Source: Bagarius yarrelli (lineage: Eukaryota; Chordata; Actinopteri; Siluriformes; Sisoridae). From it: a DNA stretch of 64,000 nt. The translations under genes and the position numbers were made by a program. The notes beneath the pieces were generated by a model. It worked only from the letters and a program-made list of their open reading frames with translations. It searched no databases and was not told where the DNA came from. The DNA lies in contig VCAZ01000001.1 in the NCBI GenBank assembly GCA_005784505.1, forward strand, positions 7,490,097 to 7,554,096, in the 5' to 3' direction. Position 1 is the stretch's first letter, and every line of letters begins with the position of its first letter. Shown piece after piece: positions 22,737 through 33,978 of this stretch.

Positions 22737-24889
22737 CATTTACATTTACATTTAAAGCATTTAGCAGATGCTCTTGTCCAGAGCGACGTACAAAAGTGCT
22801 TAGAGTCACATCATTAAACAGCTCAATACTGATACAATAGTTTACAAATCAGTATAACAACAACAAAAAACTGTTGAAAGAGTAGCATTTATTTTTTTTA
22901 TGTCAAGAGCTAGGTATTTAAGAAAAAGATGAGTTTTTAAACGCCTCTTCAAGACGGCTAGTGACTCTGCTGTTCTCACATTGATGGGAAGTTTATTCCA
23001 ATATCTTGGTGCCAGAACAGGGAAACGTCTTGAGGCAGATCTACCTTGTGTCCTAGGGGATGGTGGAACAAATCGAGCAGTACTTGTGGATCTGAGGGAG
23101 TGTGGTGCTATGCGAGGAGTAATGAGTGCTTGTAGGTAGGAGGTTGCAGCTCCATTTCTGGCTTTGTAGGCAAGCATTAGTAGTTTGAATCTGATGCGTG
23201 CAGCTACTGGGAGCAAATGGAGGGAGCACAGCAGTGAAGTGGTGTGTGAAATATTTGGTAGGTTGAAAACAACACATGCGCCTGCATTCTGAATCATCTG
23301 CAAAGGACGAGTTGCACTCAGAGGTAAGCCTGCCAGGAGCCTGTTGCAGTAATCTAGTTTAAAAATTACAAGAGACTACACAAGCAACTGAGTGGCCTGA
23401 GTAGTTAAGAATGGTCGAATCCTAATGATGTTATAGAGGATAAACCTGCAGGATTGTGTTATGTTGGCAACATGTAAGGAAAAGGATAATTGATTGTCCA
23501 AAAGTATAAAAAGTAGTTTAGTTTTGCAAGGGTTGAGTTTCAGCTCCATGATAATATGTCTGCCAGGCAATTCGATATCCTTGCAGAAGCTGTTGTGTCT
23601 GATGGAGAAAAAGAAAAGACAAGTTGAGTGTCATCAGCGTAACAATGGTATGTAAACCCATGTGAGAAAATAACTTTGCCAAATGAGTAAGTATAGATGG
23701 AGAAAAGAAGAGGACCAAGTACTGAGCCTTGTGGGACACTAGTGGAAAGTCTGCGTGAGGCAGATGTTGTTCCTCTCCATGTTACTTGATATGAACGACC
23801 TTCCATGTAGGAAGCAAACCACTGCCATGCTTCCACAAATACCGAGGCTATTGAGAGTGGACAGCAAGATCTTGTGGTTGACCATGTCGAATGCAGCTGA
23901 AAGGTCGAGAAGGATGACGGTTTGGCTCAACTGGCGGCATGCAGCTTTTCCATGACTGCCAAGAGGGCGGTCTCTGTAGAGTGAGCAGCTTTAAAGCCAG
24001 ATTGAGACAGTTGATTATAGACAGAGCGTTCAAGTAATTTAAAATGGAAAGAGAAAAGTGATACTGGTCTGTAGTAGGTGATGTCTGAGGGGTCCAGCGC
24101 AGGCTTCTTCAAGATAGGAGTAACCCGTGCTCTTTTAAAAGATGTTCGTACCTGACCAGATGATAAGAAGCTATTAATAATTGAAGAGATAAAAGCCAAA
24201 AGATCAGGAGAGATAGTCTGGAGCATTGCCGAAGAGATTGGATCCAGTGGAGAGGTGGTAGGATTGCAGGACAGCATGACTTGTTAAACATGTAAGGTTA
24301 CTTGGAGAGGTGGGAAAGGTCTTGCAAATTTGCTTATTTTTTTTTTAATATAGAAGGAAGCAAAGTCCTCTGCAGACAGAGAGGGTGGAGTAGGGGGAGC
24401 TGAAGGCATGAGTAGTGATGAGAAGATTTTGTGAAGCTTGCAAGGGTCTTTTGCTGACGCTTCAAATTTTTCCCTGTAGAAGGTAGTCTTGGCTGAAGTC
24501 ACATCCGAAGAGAACTTTGCCAAAAGAGCATGGTAGGTGGCAAGATCAGTATTGATATGTGTTTTCTTCCATCTTCTCTCTGCTGATCTCAGTTTTCGGC
24601 GGTTGTTGCGTAACACATCCGAAAGCCAAGGAGCAGGACGCGAAGTCTTTTTAGGTTTGGTAGACAGAGGACAGATAAAAATTCTATGGTTAGGGAAAGT
24701 GATGACAAAAAAAATGTCAGTGGCTAAGTCTAAGGGTAGAAAGAAAAAAGTGTCAGGGTAAGGAAGGGAGAAAAGAGTGGTAGAAGCTACCAAAGAAGGA
24801 TAGATAGAGTAGACATTATGACGGGTTAAAAATTGCTTTTCTGGTTTTTGATCTCTAACTGTTTTTTTGGCTCTGCCCTTTTGTCTCAC
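22737..24889 (-). pseudogene. 5'-truncated L2-like LINE reverse transcriptase, inactivated
   Basis: Read on the minus strand, this is the C-terminal two-thirds of a non-LTR retrotransposon polyprotein, which would copy its RNA at a nicked target site. Visible in order: a linker with KPKKTSRPAPWLSDVLRNNR (about 24.65 kb); ARVTPILKKPALDPSDITYY (about 24.1 kb); LLDLSAAFDMVNHK (about 23.9 kb); VPQGSVLGPLLFSIY and CYADDTQ, the latter holding the catalytic YADD box (about 23.6-23.7 kb); then the thumb-side NQLSFSLHVANITQSCRF and the C-terminal KRRLKTHLFLKYL (about 22.95 kb). The N-terminal endonuclease is absent. Lesions: a TAA stop at 24284-24286 in frame, frameshifts near 23.935, 23.84 and 23.55 kb, a short internal deletion after KTKLLFI, and a TAG in the LVQ-type codon at about 23376. 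The 3' tail (22737-22790) ends in repeated ACATTT on the plus strand and matches the V-SINE tails. The L2 clade is inferred from these motifs and the tail. Confidence 0.92.
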
Positions 24890-25981
24890 GCTTTGGATTC
24901 ATCTGCTTTCGACTTTTGCTTGGTTATTGAGTACATTTTTGAACTGCTTCTCGTTATTCAATAATGCTTTTACCTGCATGATTGATCCTTTTCCGACCTC
25001 ATCATTACAATTACCTTTAAGTCAAATTTTTGTGCTCTTATTGTCACTTGCTTACTATTATCATCCCTGTTTATTTAGCTTTTACAATATGACCACTAAA
25101 TAAGTCTGATGAGTTGGGATAAAAAACCTAATGCACCTTTTTACACTAATTTTAATATAAAATATGGTTTACTGTTTAATCAATCTTATTATTTTCTTGA
25201 AAACTTCATCAGGCCTGCTGTCATCATGGCCTCACCGCGGCAGGCGTCCCTATTTGTATAAAAGGTAGCAACCCTAGTTTTATGTTTAAATTAATAAAGA
25301 ATCATTTACTGAATTATCTTATGAGTAGTGTGATTAACACATGTTAAAGGTGTTATAATAATAGTACATTTAATATGTTGTAGAACAACATCAACAATCT
25401 ATATTATTGTTTCGGTTTAACTCAAGTGCTGACTGACAATAACAGCTTTTTCTTGGCACTGAACAACACAGTCTGACTCATGAATGAATCATTGTTCTCT
25501 GATTTTTTTTCTTTTAATAAACAGCTGACATTTTTAGACAAAAAGGTTATTGTGTGAACGTGACAATCAAACATTAGCATTCAGTTTACTGACTAAGTCT
25601 GAAAAGTACAATAAAAACTTAATCCGCAATGTGAATCACTTAAATTGACTCTGTATATTAATTCAAACTCCTTACTGATTCTATTAAAGGTAAATAAAAG
25701 TACCTCCTGAAACGAGAACTATATTTAAATAAATCTTAAATTTAAATAAATCTGATTAAGGAGAGAATTGTGCAACATTTTCTTGTTTTTTCCCCCATCA
25801 GGTTAATTGAAACTGCTTCACATACAAATGTATACAGACTTAGAAGGCATGGAACAAGTAAGCAAACACACACACACACAAAAACTTAATGTCAGCCTAT
25901 GGGAGGACCACCTGAATAAATGGATACAGAACATGTTTTTATCTCTAAGGCTTTGTGTATCTTAATTAAAGCATTAACACC

Positions 25982-25982
<1 letters not shown>
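24890..25982. other. Unassigned AT-rich sequence
   Basis: No gene supported. The first 100-200 bp may include remaining LINE 5' sequence, but I could not align it. Confidence 0.45.
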
Positions 25983-26016
<34 letters not shown>

Positions 26017-26142
26017 CAGAGTGCTATCATCGCTGTTGAGCATTGTGTGTATAGTAGCTGGAGAGAGATATGAATAATACATAAGGACATTTGAAAGGTG
26101 TAGCACACACACAGACACACACACAGACACACACACACACAC
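25983..26142. repeat. (AC)n microsatellites
   Basis: A pure AC run at 25983-26013 and an AC/AGAC run at about 26104-26142, separated by about 90 bp. Confidence 0.95.
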
Positions 26143-26265
26143 TTAAATCTCCTGTACTCAGAATACAGATAAAGAGAAGAAAACACATAAAGGAGAGTAC
26201 CAGAGGTGTGAGCTTTACTTCAGTTCTGTCTTTCCAATGCAGAGCCTAGAAAAAGTAAACCGTGT

Positions 26266-26378
26266 TTACACACACACATAATGTTACACACACCTACACA
26301 CACACTTAATGTCTCACACACACCTACACACACACTTAATGTCTCACACACACACACACCAAACAGAATGCCCAGGTA

Positions 26379-26419
<41 letters not shown>
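26266..26419. repeat. Compound AC repeat with nested 30-bp units
   Basis: 'acacctacacacacacttaa' followed by TGTCTC is present twice in tandem (about 26290-26350), preceded by a shorter TGTTAC variant. A pure AC run at about 26379-26418 follows. A 113-codon plus frame starting here is repeat-derived at its start. Confidence 0.93.
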
Positions 26420-26420
<1 letters not shown>

Positions 26421-26971
26421 CAATCATGCCTCCAAGGTTTGTTTTTCTCCAAAATGTAAATCATGATGCTGCATTTGGGAAAAATTTTCTAAGAATAATT
26501 CAGGAGAATTTGCTCAAGCAAACTTCCCAAAGACACTTAAAGGTTAAAGGACGTCGAAAAGCCTCGCACATTTATCATGTTTTTTTAATTGGGTGTTCAT
26601 TTGGTTGGTTTATTATGTATTTAGATTTTTTTCTTGTCAAAAATCAGTAGCTGTTTGCTATGCTGACATCACACACACTTCGCTAGCGTTACAACTAGCA
26701 GTTTTTTGCAACACATTTATATCATATTCCGGTGACGTTTATCATCATAATAATGAAAATTAAATTTCGAAGTAACTAAACAAACAAAAGTATTGGGACC
26801 CTGGATGATTCTGTCTATACCTTTCAGAAGTTTTATTCCTCACTTTAATTCCTATAATAACTTTCATGCTTTCCGTTAGATTTTTACTTTCACGTCTGTT
26901 TTTTTGTTTTTTTTTTTTTTTTTTTAATTTAGCTATTAGTAATACACCGGTAATACACCCGTAATACAAGG
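26420..26971. other. Unassigned sequence
   Basis: No gene or classified repeat; a T run near 26900-26926. Confidence 0.5.
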
Positions 26972-27138
26972 TTTTTGACTGCTAATTGGAAGATCCGGTT
27001 TTGATTCCCAGCACCACCAAGTTGCAATATCTGGGCCCCTGAGCAAGGCCCTTAACCCCTAATTGCTCAACTGTATAATAGAGAATAAATGTACATCACT
27101 CTGGATAAGGTTGCCTGCCAAATGCTGTAAATATAAAT
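26972..27138 (+). mobile_element. V-SINE, lacking the first bases of the head
   Basis: 'actgctaattggaagatccg', 'gattcccagcaccaccaagt', 'gggcccctgagcaaggccct', 'cactctggataagg' and the tail 'cctgccaaatgctgtaaata'. Confidence 0.92.
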
Positions 27139-29207
27139 TCAGCCACAGTATTGTTAGTAAGTAAGTGAGGCGGTCTGAGGTGAAAAAGATTCGTGAGAGC
27201 TGGACCGATTAAAGAAATAAAGCTCCACCGCATCCTTTCTCTTAGCTAATGTTAAAGCAAGGGATAACATCTCTCTCTCCTCACAAATCTAAATCTAAAC
27301 AGCACCGAGGCTACAATATACTGAATTATAAAGCTTGTGAAAATATTCTGAATTTTATAACAAAGTACATTTTGGATAGCACAAATTAATGATAGAGGGT
27401 TTTTTTTTAAGGAATATTGTTTGTACCTTTTGGAGGTATATAGTACCTTCCATAGTACATGCAAATTTATTACATTTACAATCAATTCATGTTTCTGTCT
27501 CAGTGCAAATCTATCAATAAATCAGGGTTTAAATAGCAACAAACAGTGAAATTTCATTTCACACAACCCGACTGCCCTGAACGTTTATTTTCTTAATAGT
27601 GTACTCGGAACTCGATACACACACACACACATACACACAGATATTCTTTGAATAAATGTTCCGCCTTTTAAAATGCCTACTTTCACCTTTTTTCCGCTTT
27701 AATAACCTATTTAAAGGATCGTTATCCAAACAGCGATGCTGATTCAATTTAATGAAGTTTAATTTGCTAATAATAAAACAATGCAAGAATATGCAAGAAT
27801 ATGCTAGTACATTAGTGCCGCTAGTAAATTAGAAACAATTTTAAAACTAATTTTATGCTATGGTATTAGATTGGTATTAGATGGTATTTATTTAGTCCTG
27901 AGCTGGATTGTGAAGTTTTACCAGCTCTTCTGGTGTCCTTGTAGGCTTTCTCTGAGGTTTCTCTCATTAACCAAAAGCCTGCCGGTAAGTGTATGATGAA
28001 CTGTATTATTTATTTATACGAGGTTCTCAAAATGGCTGTGAATTTTCTGCAAATTTGCCTTATGATATATTATGTGACCTTATGATATATTATGTGACCT
28101 CATCACAGCCCCATTTGGCAAATCCAATGTGCATTTGACATGAGTACAGCAGCCATAGAAAGTATTTACATATGTGTTATTTACTGGCTGGAGTTCTGGA
28201 TCCTGTTTAAGCAGTTTAGCACTAATTCAAGGAGTTTTTATGCAATGAAAATTAGTAAGACTGATCTAAGGGCTTTAGATCATCCAGGGGCTACAAAACT
28301 GCTAGAATCAAGACTAGTCAAGTTCTATTTCTCGTTTTGCTACATGTGTGGGCATATAGTGGAAGGAAATGTCGTGTCTCACAGAACCACGGTGCTACGT
28401 ACTAATTAAAAATAAATATAAAAAATAAATATATGAAATGTTACTATAGTTAGAACAATCATAGACAATAATTAATAATGTTATTCTAAGACGATGAAAA
28501 ATTATCTCTGGTTATTCTTTATTATTATTTATATTTATTATTATTTATTATTATTATTATTATTAAAGCAGATGTCTAAGTAGAATCCATGTTGAACACT
28601 CCGTATGTTGACTAGCAAACAATAATTCGCAGTGTGCTTACAGTCCTGCTAGCTTATAAAGCTAGCAACAGGAAGTACTAGCGGAAGTGGCTGGTACTCA
28701 GACGAGGGCGCCTCTAGGTACATTTTGGATAAGGAAATTGTGTGGTGTCTTTGTGTGTGTGTTGTGTGTCTGTCTTGGCCATTTTATTCAAACAGGTTAT
28801 TCATAAAGTATTTAAATCATTTTTATACATTTTTAAGTCTCTGTGTTCGTTGGTGGGAGGCCGGAATCATTAAAATTATTATTGTTATTTTTCTTATAAT
28901 ACTCAGCTATTAATTCTAATTTAACGAGCACTTTGCATGTGTCTCTTTAGTCTAATTAGATTTTATTGTTAATTTTAAATAATTAATTACTTAAAAATAA
29001 TAGCAAAGCATATTTAAAGAAATAAGAAAAAAAGAAATAAAATAACAGCAAAAATATTATTAAAATAATCATAATCATTTTTAAAAGCTGATCATCTAAA
29101 TATATTAGTTGCACTTAAATAATTTAAATGCTTTGTAAAAGCTGCCATCTAGTCGGCACCCTGGTATACAGGGTTAAAACGCCGGCACCCATGCGCACGT
29201 TTGTGAC
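27139..29207. other. Unassigned sequence with small repeats
   Basis: An AC run at about 27616-27640. A perfect 20-bp tandem duplication 'cttatgatatattatgtgac' at about 28059-28098. ATT repeats near 28520-28564. An 89-codon plus frame (28140-28409) shows no domain. No gene supported. Confidence 0.5.
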
Positions 29208-29270
29208 CCTGGCTCTCTCTCTCTCTCTCTTCTGTTTTATTTCTCTCTCTCTCTTCTGTTTTATTTTTCT
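29208..29270. repeat. (CT)n microsatellite with duplicated segment
   Basis: CTCTCTCT followed by TTCTGTTTTATTT occurs twice in direct repeat, about 28 bp apart. Confidence 0.9.
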
Positions 29271-30319
29271 CTGTCCTATCAATAAAGGCAAATGCCCAAA
29301 AAAATATATTAAAAAAAGCTGTCGTTCAAGAATATCTGTTTAATGAAAAGCAAACATATAAATGTGCCAGAGCTTCATTGATTGTAAGCTACTGAGCCAA
29401 GAAATGGTCACGCGATGAATGAGCGAACAAAACAGCAAAAGAATAGCAACAAAGTCTAAGGTCTCTTTCTACAAAAAAACCTTTCCAACACCTCCCACTA
29501 AGCAAATGTACTATTCACAAAACCATTTATATTCAACTGTCTGTCATTTGTCTTCCTTTTTAACCATATCGTCTCAAACTCTTTGTCTCTGTCTCAGTTT
29601 TACAAAGACTCCTAACACTGAGATAAGAATGTACAACACGCAGGAGTTCATTTGTGATTTTATTTTATGATGTAGTTTCTGTGCTTTGATTGGGCTTAAA
29701 TCCTGACAGAAAAAAAAACCATAAATAATTCTGATTTAATTCATAACTCTTGAAATTAAAGTTGCTGTTTTGTTCATTTGATTTAAAAGGCCAAACTGGA
29801 TTAAATGGAATTAAATATATTAATGAAAGCAGGAAATAATAGACGGCATGTAATCTAGCACATTGTTATCACACTGTGTCTGGCAAATTTAATTATCCAG
29901 CAGAGATGAAGTACTAAAGTGCAATAGTGTGCCATGTTGTTTACCAGGCTTAAACTTGAACGTGTAAGCTGTGTGAAAAAAAAAAGAAGAAGAAAAAAAA
30001 ACATTGCAGAACTGACGTAAAGAGACATCCTAATGGAGACAAGATGAAACAGATAAACACTTTCCTCAGGCAGCTCATCATTAGTCATTTTTTGAAGATA
30101 CTTCTGTTCCAGGAATTAAAGGTGTGGAGGAAAGATAAGCCTATTGTGTATTATAGTCTTGTGTGTGTGTGTGTGTGTGAGTGTGCACACACTTATTTTA
30201 CTCAGATGAACCTTCAATTAGCTGCATAATGAAAAGATAATTTACTCCTGCATTCCTCAAACTTCGGATAAGCTTCTCAAATTAGCTTTTGGTGATCAGT
30301 GACTAGAATAATGTAATAG
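29271..30319. other. Unassigned AT-rich sequence
   Basis: Contains a GT run (about 30162-30180). No gene supported. Confidence 0.5.
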
Positions 30320-31640
30320 ACTTTCCGAGTGTGACGAGGCATGTAGTTGCCAGGTTTGTAGCCTATTGGCACTTATTTGTCTCCATTTCCTGTGGTAATT
30401 AGTAGGGTGCGGTTTCACTTTAAGTAAATTGCCACAGTGTATATATATCCCTGTACCTGAGTTACCTGGCATAAGTCATAGCCTTGAGACCGCCCATGGC
30501 CGGTATCATTCACAGCTCCTGCTGCTTTGCTGTCATGCTAGTGGATGTGTGGGCCATCGGCTGCTTTCTCTAACCGGTTAGCGCATAGAAAATATTTGGC
30601 TTACGGTGTGCATGACAGTATTCCAACCGTAACGGCTAAACAGCGGTAGGTGAATTTACCCTTTTTATTGTACGGATGTATACCCTATTACCTCCGCTAC
30701 TCTTTAGGTATGGATGTCTACACCTAGGTGTGCCTGGTAATCCTGGCGGGGAGACATCCTGCGGTACTGCTGTTTTTGAGATGTTTTGAGCTGCTGCTGT
30801 TAATGGTTTGCTGCTGTTTTTGTGATGTGGTTTAGTGTACTCCATTTTGCGGCCATCCTAATATTGTTATAGGCGCGGTCTTTAAGTCGTACCAAAATTT
30901 GCTTTGGACTTTGGTGTTTATTGTACGACTTTTCATTGATTTTATTGTTGGCGCAGACATTTTCACTTGCTCCCGTTGATTATTGTCCTGTTAATTGTGG
31001 TTATTTTTTTTGTGCATAGCACACTTTCATTGCCCTAATGTAACTTATTGGTTATTAAAATTTTCATGACTTTATTTCGGTGATAGGTGTTTGGTTTCTT
31101 TTCTTTGTTTTACACACTGTCTTCCACCGGCGCCGTGCGCTTCATGGTTAGAGCTCCTGCTCGGCGTGTGCTGCGTAGTCGCTTGGTGTAAGAAGCATGT
31201 TTTGTTTTGTTTTTTTGTTATTATTGGTTACTTTTATTATTCTGTCTAGAGTAGAAGTGACTGTTTCTTTATTTTTTCTTGTCTTGTATTTGATTGTTTT
31301 TATGTGTGTGTATGCTTTCCAGGGGTCAGGGACCCTGTGCAGGCTTCAGACCTCAGGCTTTCCTAACTGGTGGTGGTGCCCCTCTCACAGTGTGCCGTGC
31401 ATGGTGTCACTGGTGTGCTTGAGTGCGTGGTGTGGATTAAGTAAGGTAAATTTACCCAAATGTGTCAGTACACACAGGAGATTTGTGCGTCTGTCTATTT
31501 AAATTATTTTTTTATACCAAAGTCTCTGTGTTTATTTCTTTTTATTCCAATGGGACCAACAAACCTGTGTGCTTTATCCCTAGTTAATTAAGGTTTCCCT
31601 AAACCTATCAGGGGGTGTAGTCGGCTCAAATAATTTGTAG
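30320..31640. other. T-rich, less AT-rich block of unknown class
   Basis: Composition differs from its flanks: GC-richer and strongly T-biased on the plus strand, with TATATATA near 30440. A purine run AGGGGG is followed by TGTAGTCGG near 31612-31626. This could be part of an LTR element, but I found no paired LTR or coding domain. A 101-codon plus frame at 31197-31502 is hydrophobic at its start and unrecognised. Confidence 0.3.
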
Positions 31641-31926
31641 TTTAATCAATCTGCTAACGAAATTGACAGATTGAATAAAATCATAGATTTCTCCACATCG
31701 CTCTGTCACACAAGCGTTGCCATTGATGGTTTGCCTTTTGTTTCACACTTATACATTTAATTAATTAACAATCTGTTTACAGTCTGTGTTCGTATTTCGG
31801 GTGAAGAGGGCAATAAACCTTCTGTAGAGGTCAAAGGAGGTCATTGTCTCTTGCTAAGTGTATTACAATTCCACTTTACCCTGAAGTGTAAATATTTCAG
31901 TTGATGTTTTTGCATTGGTGTGTAAA

Positions 31927-32088
31927 CATTAACATTTACAGAATTTGGCTGACGACCTTATCCAGAGCGACTTATATTTATCTTATTTATAGATCTGTGT
32001 AATAGGGGCTTAAGGGCCTTGCTTAGGGGCCCAGCAGTGGCAACTGGATGGTGCTGGAAATCGAACCCCGATCTTCAATTAGCAGTTT
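31927..32088 (-). mobile_element. V-SINE, nearly complete
   Basis: 'catttacagaatttggctga', 'ttatccagagcgacttatat', 'gcttaagggccttgcttagg', 'ggaaatcgaaccccgatctt'. Confidence 0.9.
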
Positions 32089-33227
32089 AGGTTTAAAAAC
32101 AGTAAATATTACTTAATTACTCCTTTGTTTAAGGTCATACAAATTAAAGAAATACATTATTCCAAACTGCGAAGGGTCTACTTTTATTTTAATATACTTA
32201 AAATAAAAACATTTTTTTTTTAAAAATAAAGAAAACACACTGTTGTCTCTTTTTGAACCAAAGAGACTTGTAACTCAGCGAATACTTTTATGACAGTTAT
32301 GAAAAACATGTCTATTTAAAGCTTTAAAATGTATGCTTTTAAATTAGCTTCTTTACATCAAGAACAAATATACAAGGATTATGTGATATTAAAGAATGTG
32401 ATATAAGAGAACAGCAGTTGGCTCCAGCAGAGGATTTCATTTCAAGCGATTAAGTATTTTTAATCGTATTTTTTTCGGTTCTAAAATATAATATCTGTGG
32501 AATCACCATGTAATTAAATTTTATTACATGAAAAGGTTTTGCAGAATCGGTGATTAAATGGTAACTGAATTATAGAATGTAAATATCACACGCTACTTGC
32601 ATGAAATTTTCTGACATCTCTTTTAAGGGTAAGACTAGGCACATTGTGGGTGGTCATAGAAGATTCAGCAAACCGGGTTATTATCTCTATATACCAATCA
32701 TCCACTACATGGATTGTGTGAGGATCCAGTGCAGCGGTATACTGACCTACCTAATCTGTTTAACCCACCAATCCTGCTGATTACCTGATGAGCTGAATTT
32801 AGTGTGTTTTCGTTTGAACTCTGGACATACAAGAGCAGGTGCTTACATCCAGTCTGTGCATGGCACATCACGGGAGTTAAAATAGACTTGTCATCTATTT
32901 AGTGGGTAATAAATCACTTCCTCTGGCAGCTCACAGACCAGCCAGTGTTCTATTCAATAAGAAAAATATTTCACATGGGCCCCTGGATCACTTTAAATGC
33001 AGTATAGATTATAAATTGCCTACATCCTGATGTGTATAAAGTTTGGGACAAATCTCTGTCTTTATTGTCTTCTGAAGAGGATGTTTAAGGTAAGAGGAGT
33101 TACTGTATCAAAACCTTAAAGAGACCAAATAAATCTGTATTGTTAAGAAAATGCAGTGGGAAAAAAAAACATAAATGCATTTTCATGCCTGACAAAAATG
33201 CTTAAGTTAATTTATAACCAACCAAAA
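32089..33227. other. Unassigned sequence
   Basis: No gene or classified repeat recognised. Confidence 0.5.
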
Positions 33228-33347
33228 CACACCATGCCTTCATGGAGTTCAGGGGTTTTGTGCACAGGGGCTTTGCCATGCTGGATTGTTTAGGTTTCTT
33301 GGTTCCAGTAATGAAATAACATAATGCTACAACATATAAGTGGCAAC

Positions 33348-33481
33348 ATACTTGGCAGAGGAGATACCATGATCAAGAAGGTGGTTTACCCAGGGTGAGG
33401 CTCAACCCCTGCACTCTGGTTGTGCTGACCCCTGTGAATTTTCCTAATATGGTTGATTCCTCAAATTTCTAGTAGTATGGG
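33348..33481 (+). pseudogene. U1 snRNA pseudogene
   Basis: Strong match to vertebrate U1 over 'ggagataccatgatcaagaa', 'ggtggtttacccagggtgag', 'gcactctggttgtgctgacc' and 'cctgtgaattttcc'. The 5' end reads ATACTT then GGCAG where functional U1 has ATACTTACCTGGCAG, so four bases of the 5' splice-site recognition sequence are missing. The Sm-site region is AAATTTCTAG, a weakened form of AATTTGTGG. The final stem-loop is absent and the sequence passes directly into a SINE head. No U1-type promoter is visible upstream. It is not expected to work in splicing. Retroposition of U1 RNA is the likely origin. Confidence 0.88.
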
Positions 33482-33645
33482 CAGTGGTGGTTCAAATGAT
33501 TAAGGCACCGAGTTGTTTGTTGGACTCGTTTATTGGACCGGTTTTAAGCCACACTGCCGCCAATCAGCCACTGTTGGGTCTTTGAGCAAGACCTCTGTTT
33601 CATAGCTGATACTGCGTAGTGCTGATCCTGCGTTTTGCGCTTTAT
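33478..33645 (+). mobile_element. tRNA-derived SINE (same family as 22.1 kb), joined to the U1 pseudogene
   Basis: 'gggcagtggtggttcaaatg', 'attaaggcaccgagtt', 'cactgttgggtctttgagca' and 'gctgatcctgcg' follow the family order. The L2-like or GTGACAAA tail is lost. Confidence 0.75.
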
Positions 33646-33867
33646 AGTATATTGGACAAATGTCATTTACAAAGACATTACGGACAACTGTGTGCTCACA
33701 ACTTTACTGCAACGGTTTCGGAAAGACTAGCTTATTTAAGCATGCTGGTAGGGAAACCACAAATGTTGGACACACACAGTATACTGTATAAGAACTTTCA
33801 TGTTTGCAGAAGCTAATGGGTTCGATTACCAGCACGTTTTTACCAGCATGTTTTCAATCCAACCGAG

Positions 33868-33978
33868 GAGTTAAGTGTTAAAACGGCCCATTAGTGATAA
33901 CTTGGTAAAAAAGTGTTGGGGAACCCATGATCTTCCGATCAGCAGTCCAACACCATAACCACTAAGATACCACCTCCT
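33868..33978 (-). mobile_element. Diverged V-SINE head
   Basis: 'ggggaacccatgatcttccg', 'atcagcagtccaacacc', 'ataaccactaagataccacc' match the complement of the tRNA-like head. The centre is decayed ('gttaagtgttaaaacggccc'). Confidence 0.65.

Larger units (their letters stand above)
33228..33727 (-). mobile_element. Tc1-like element split by an insertion
   Basis: Left part 33228-33340 ('gccttcatggagttcagggg', 'gtgcacaggggctttgccat', 'ataatgctacaacatata') and right part about 33671-33727 ('aaagacattacggacaactg', 'tgtgctcacaactttactgc') match consecutive parts of the same Tc1-like repeat family, in reverse sense to the 10.6 kb copy. About 330 bp carrying a U1-like sequence and a SINE separates them. 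Confidence 0.7.

Noticed and set aside
31197..31502. 101-codon plus frame with a hydrophobic start, possible secreted protein
   Set aside because: The hydrophobic part comes from T-rich DNA; no cleavage site, domain or exon context that I could support.
30320..31640. Possible LTR retrotransposon with AGGGGG|TGTAG as polypurine tract and LTR start
   Set aside because: No second LTR, primer-binding site or coding domain found; left as an unassigned block.
33348..33481. Functional U1 snRNA gene
   Set aside because: Part of the 5' splice-site recognition sequence is missing, the Sm site is changed, the last stem-loop is absent and no snRNA promoter is visible.
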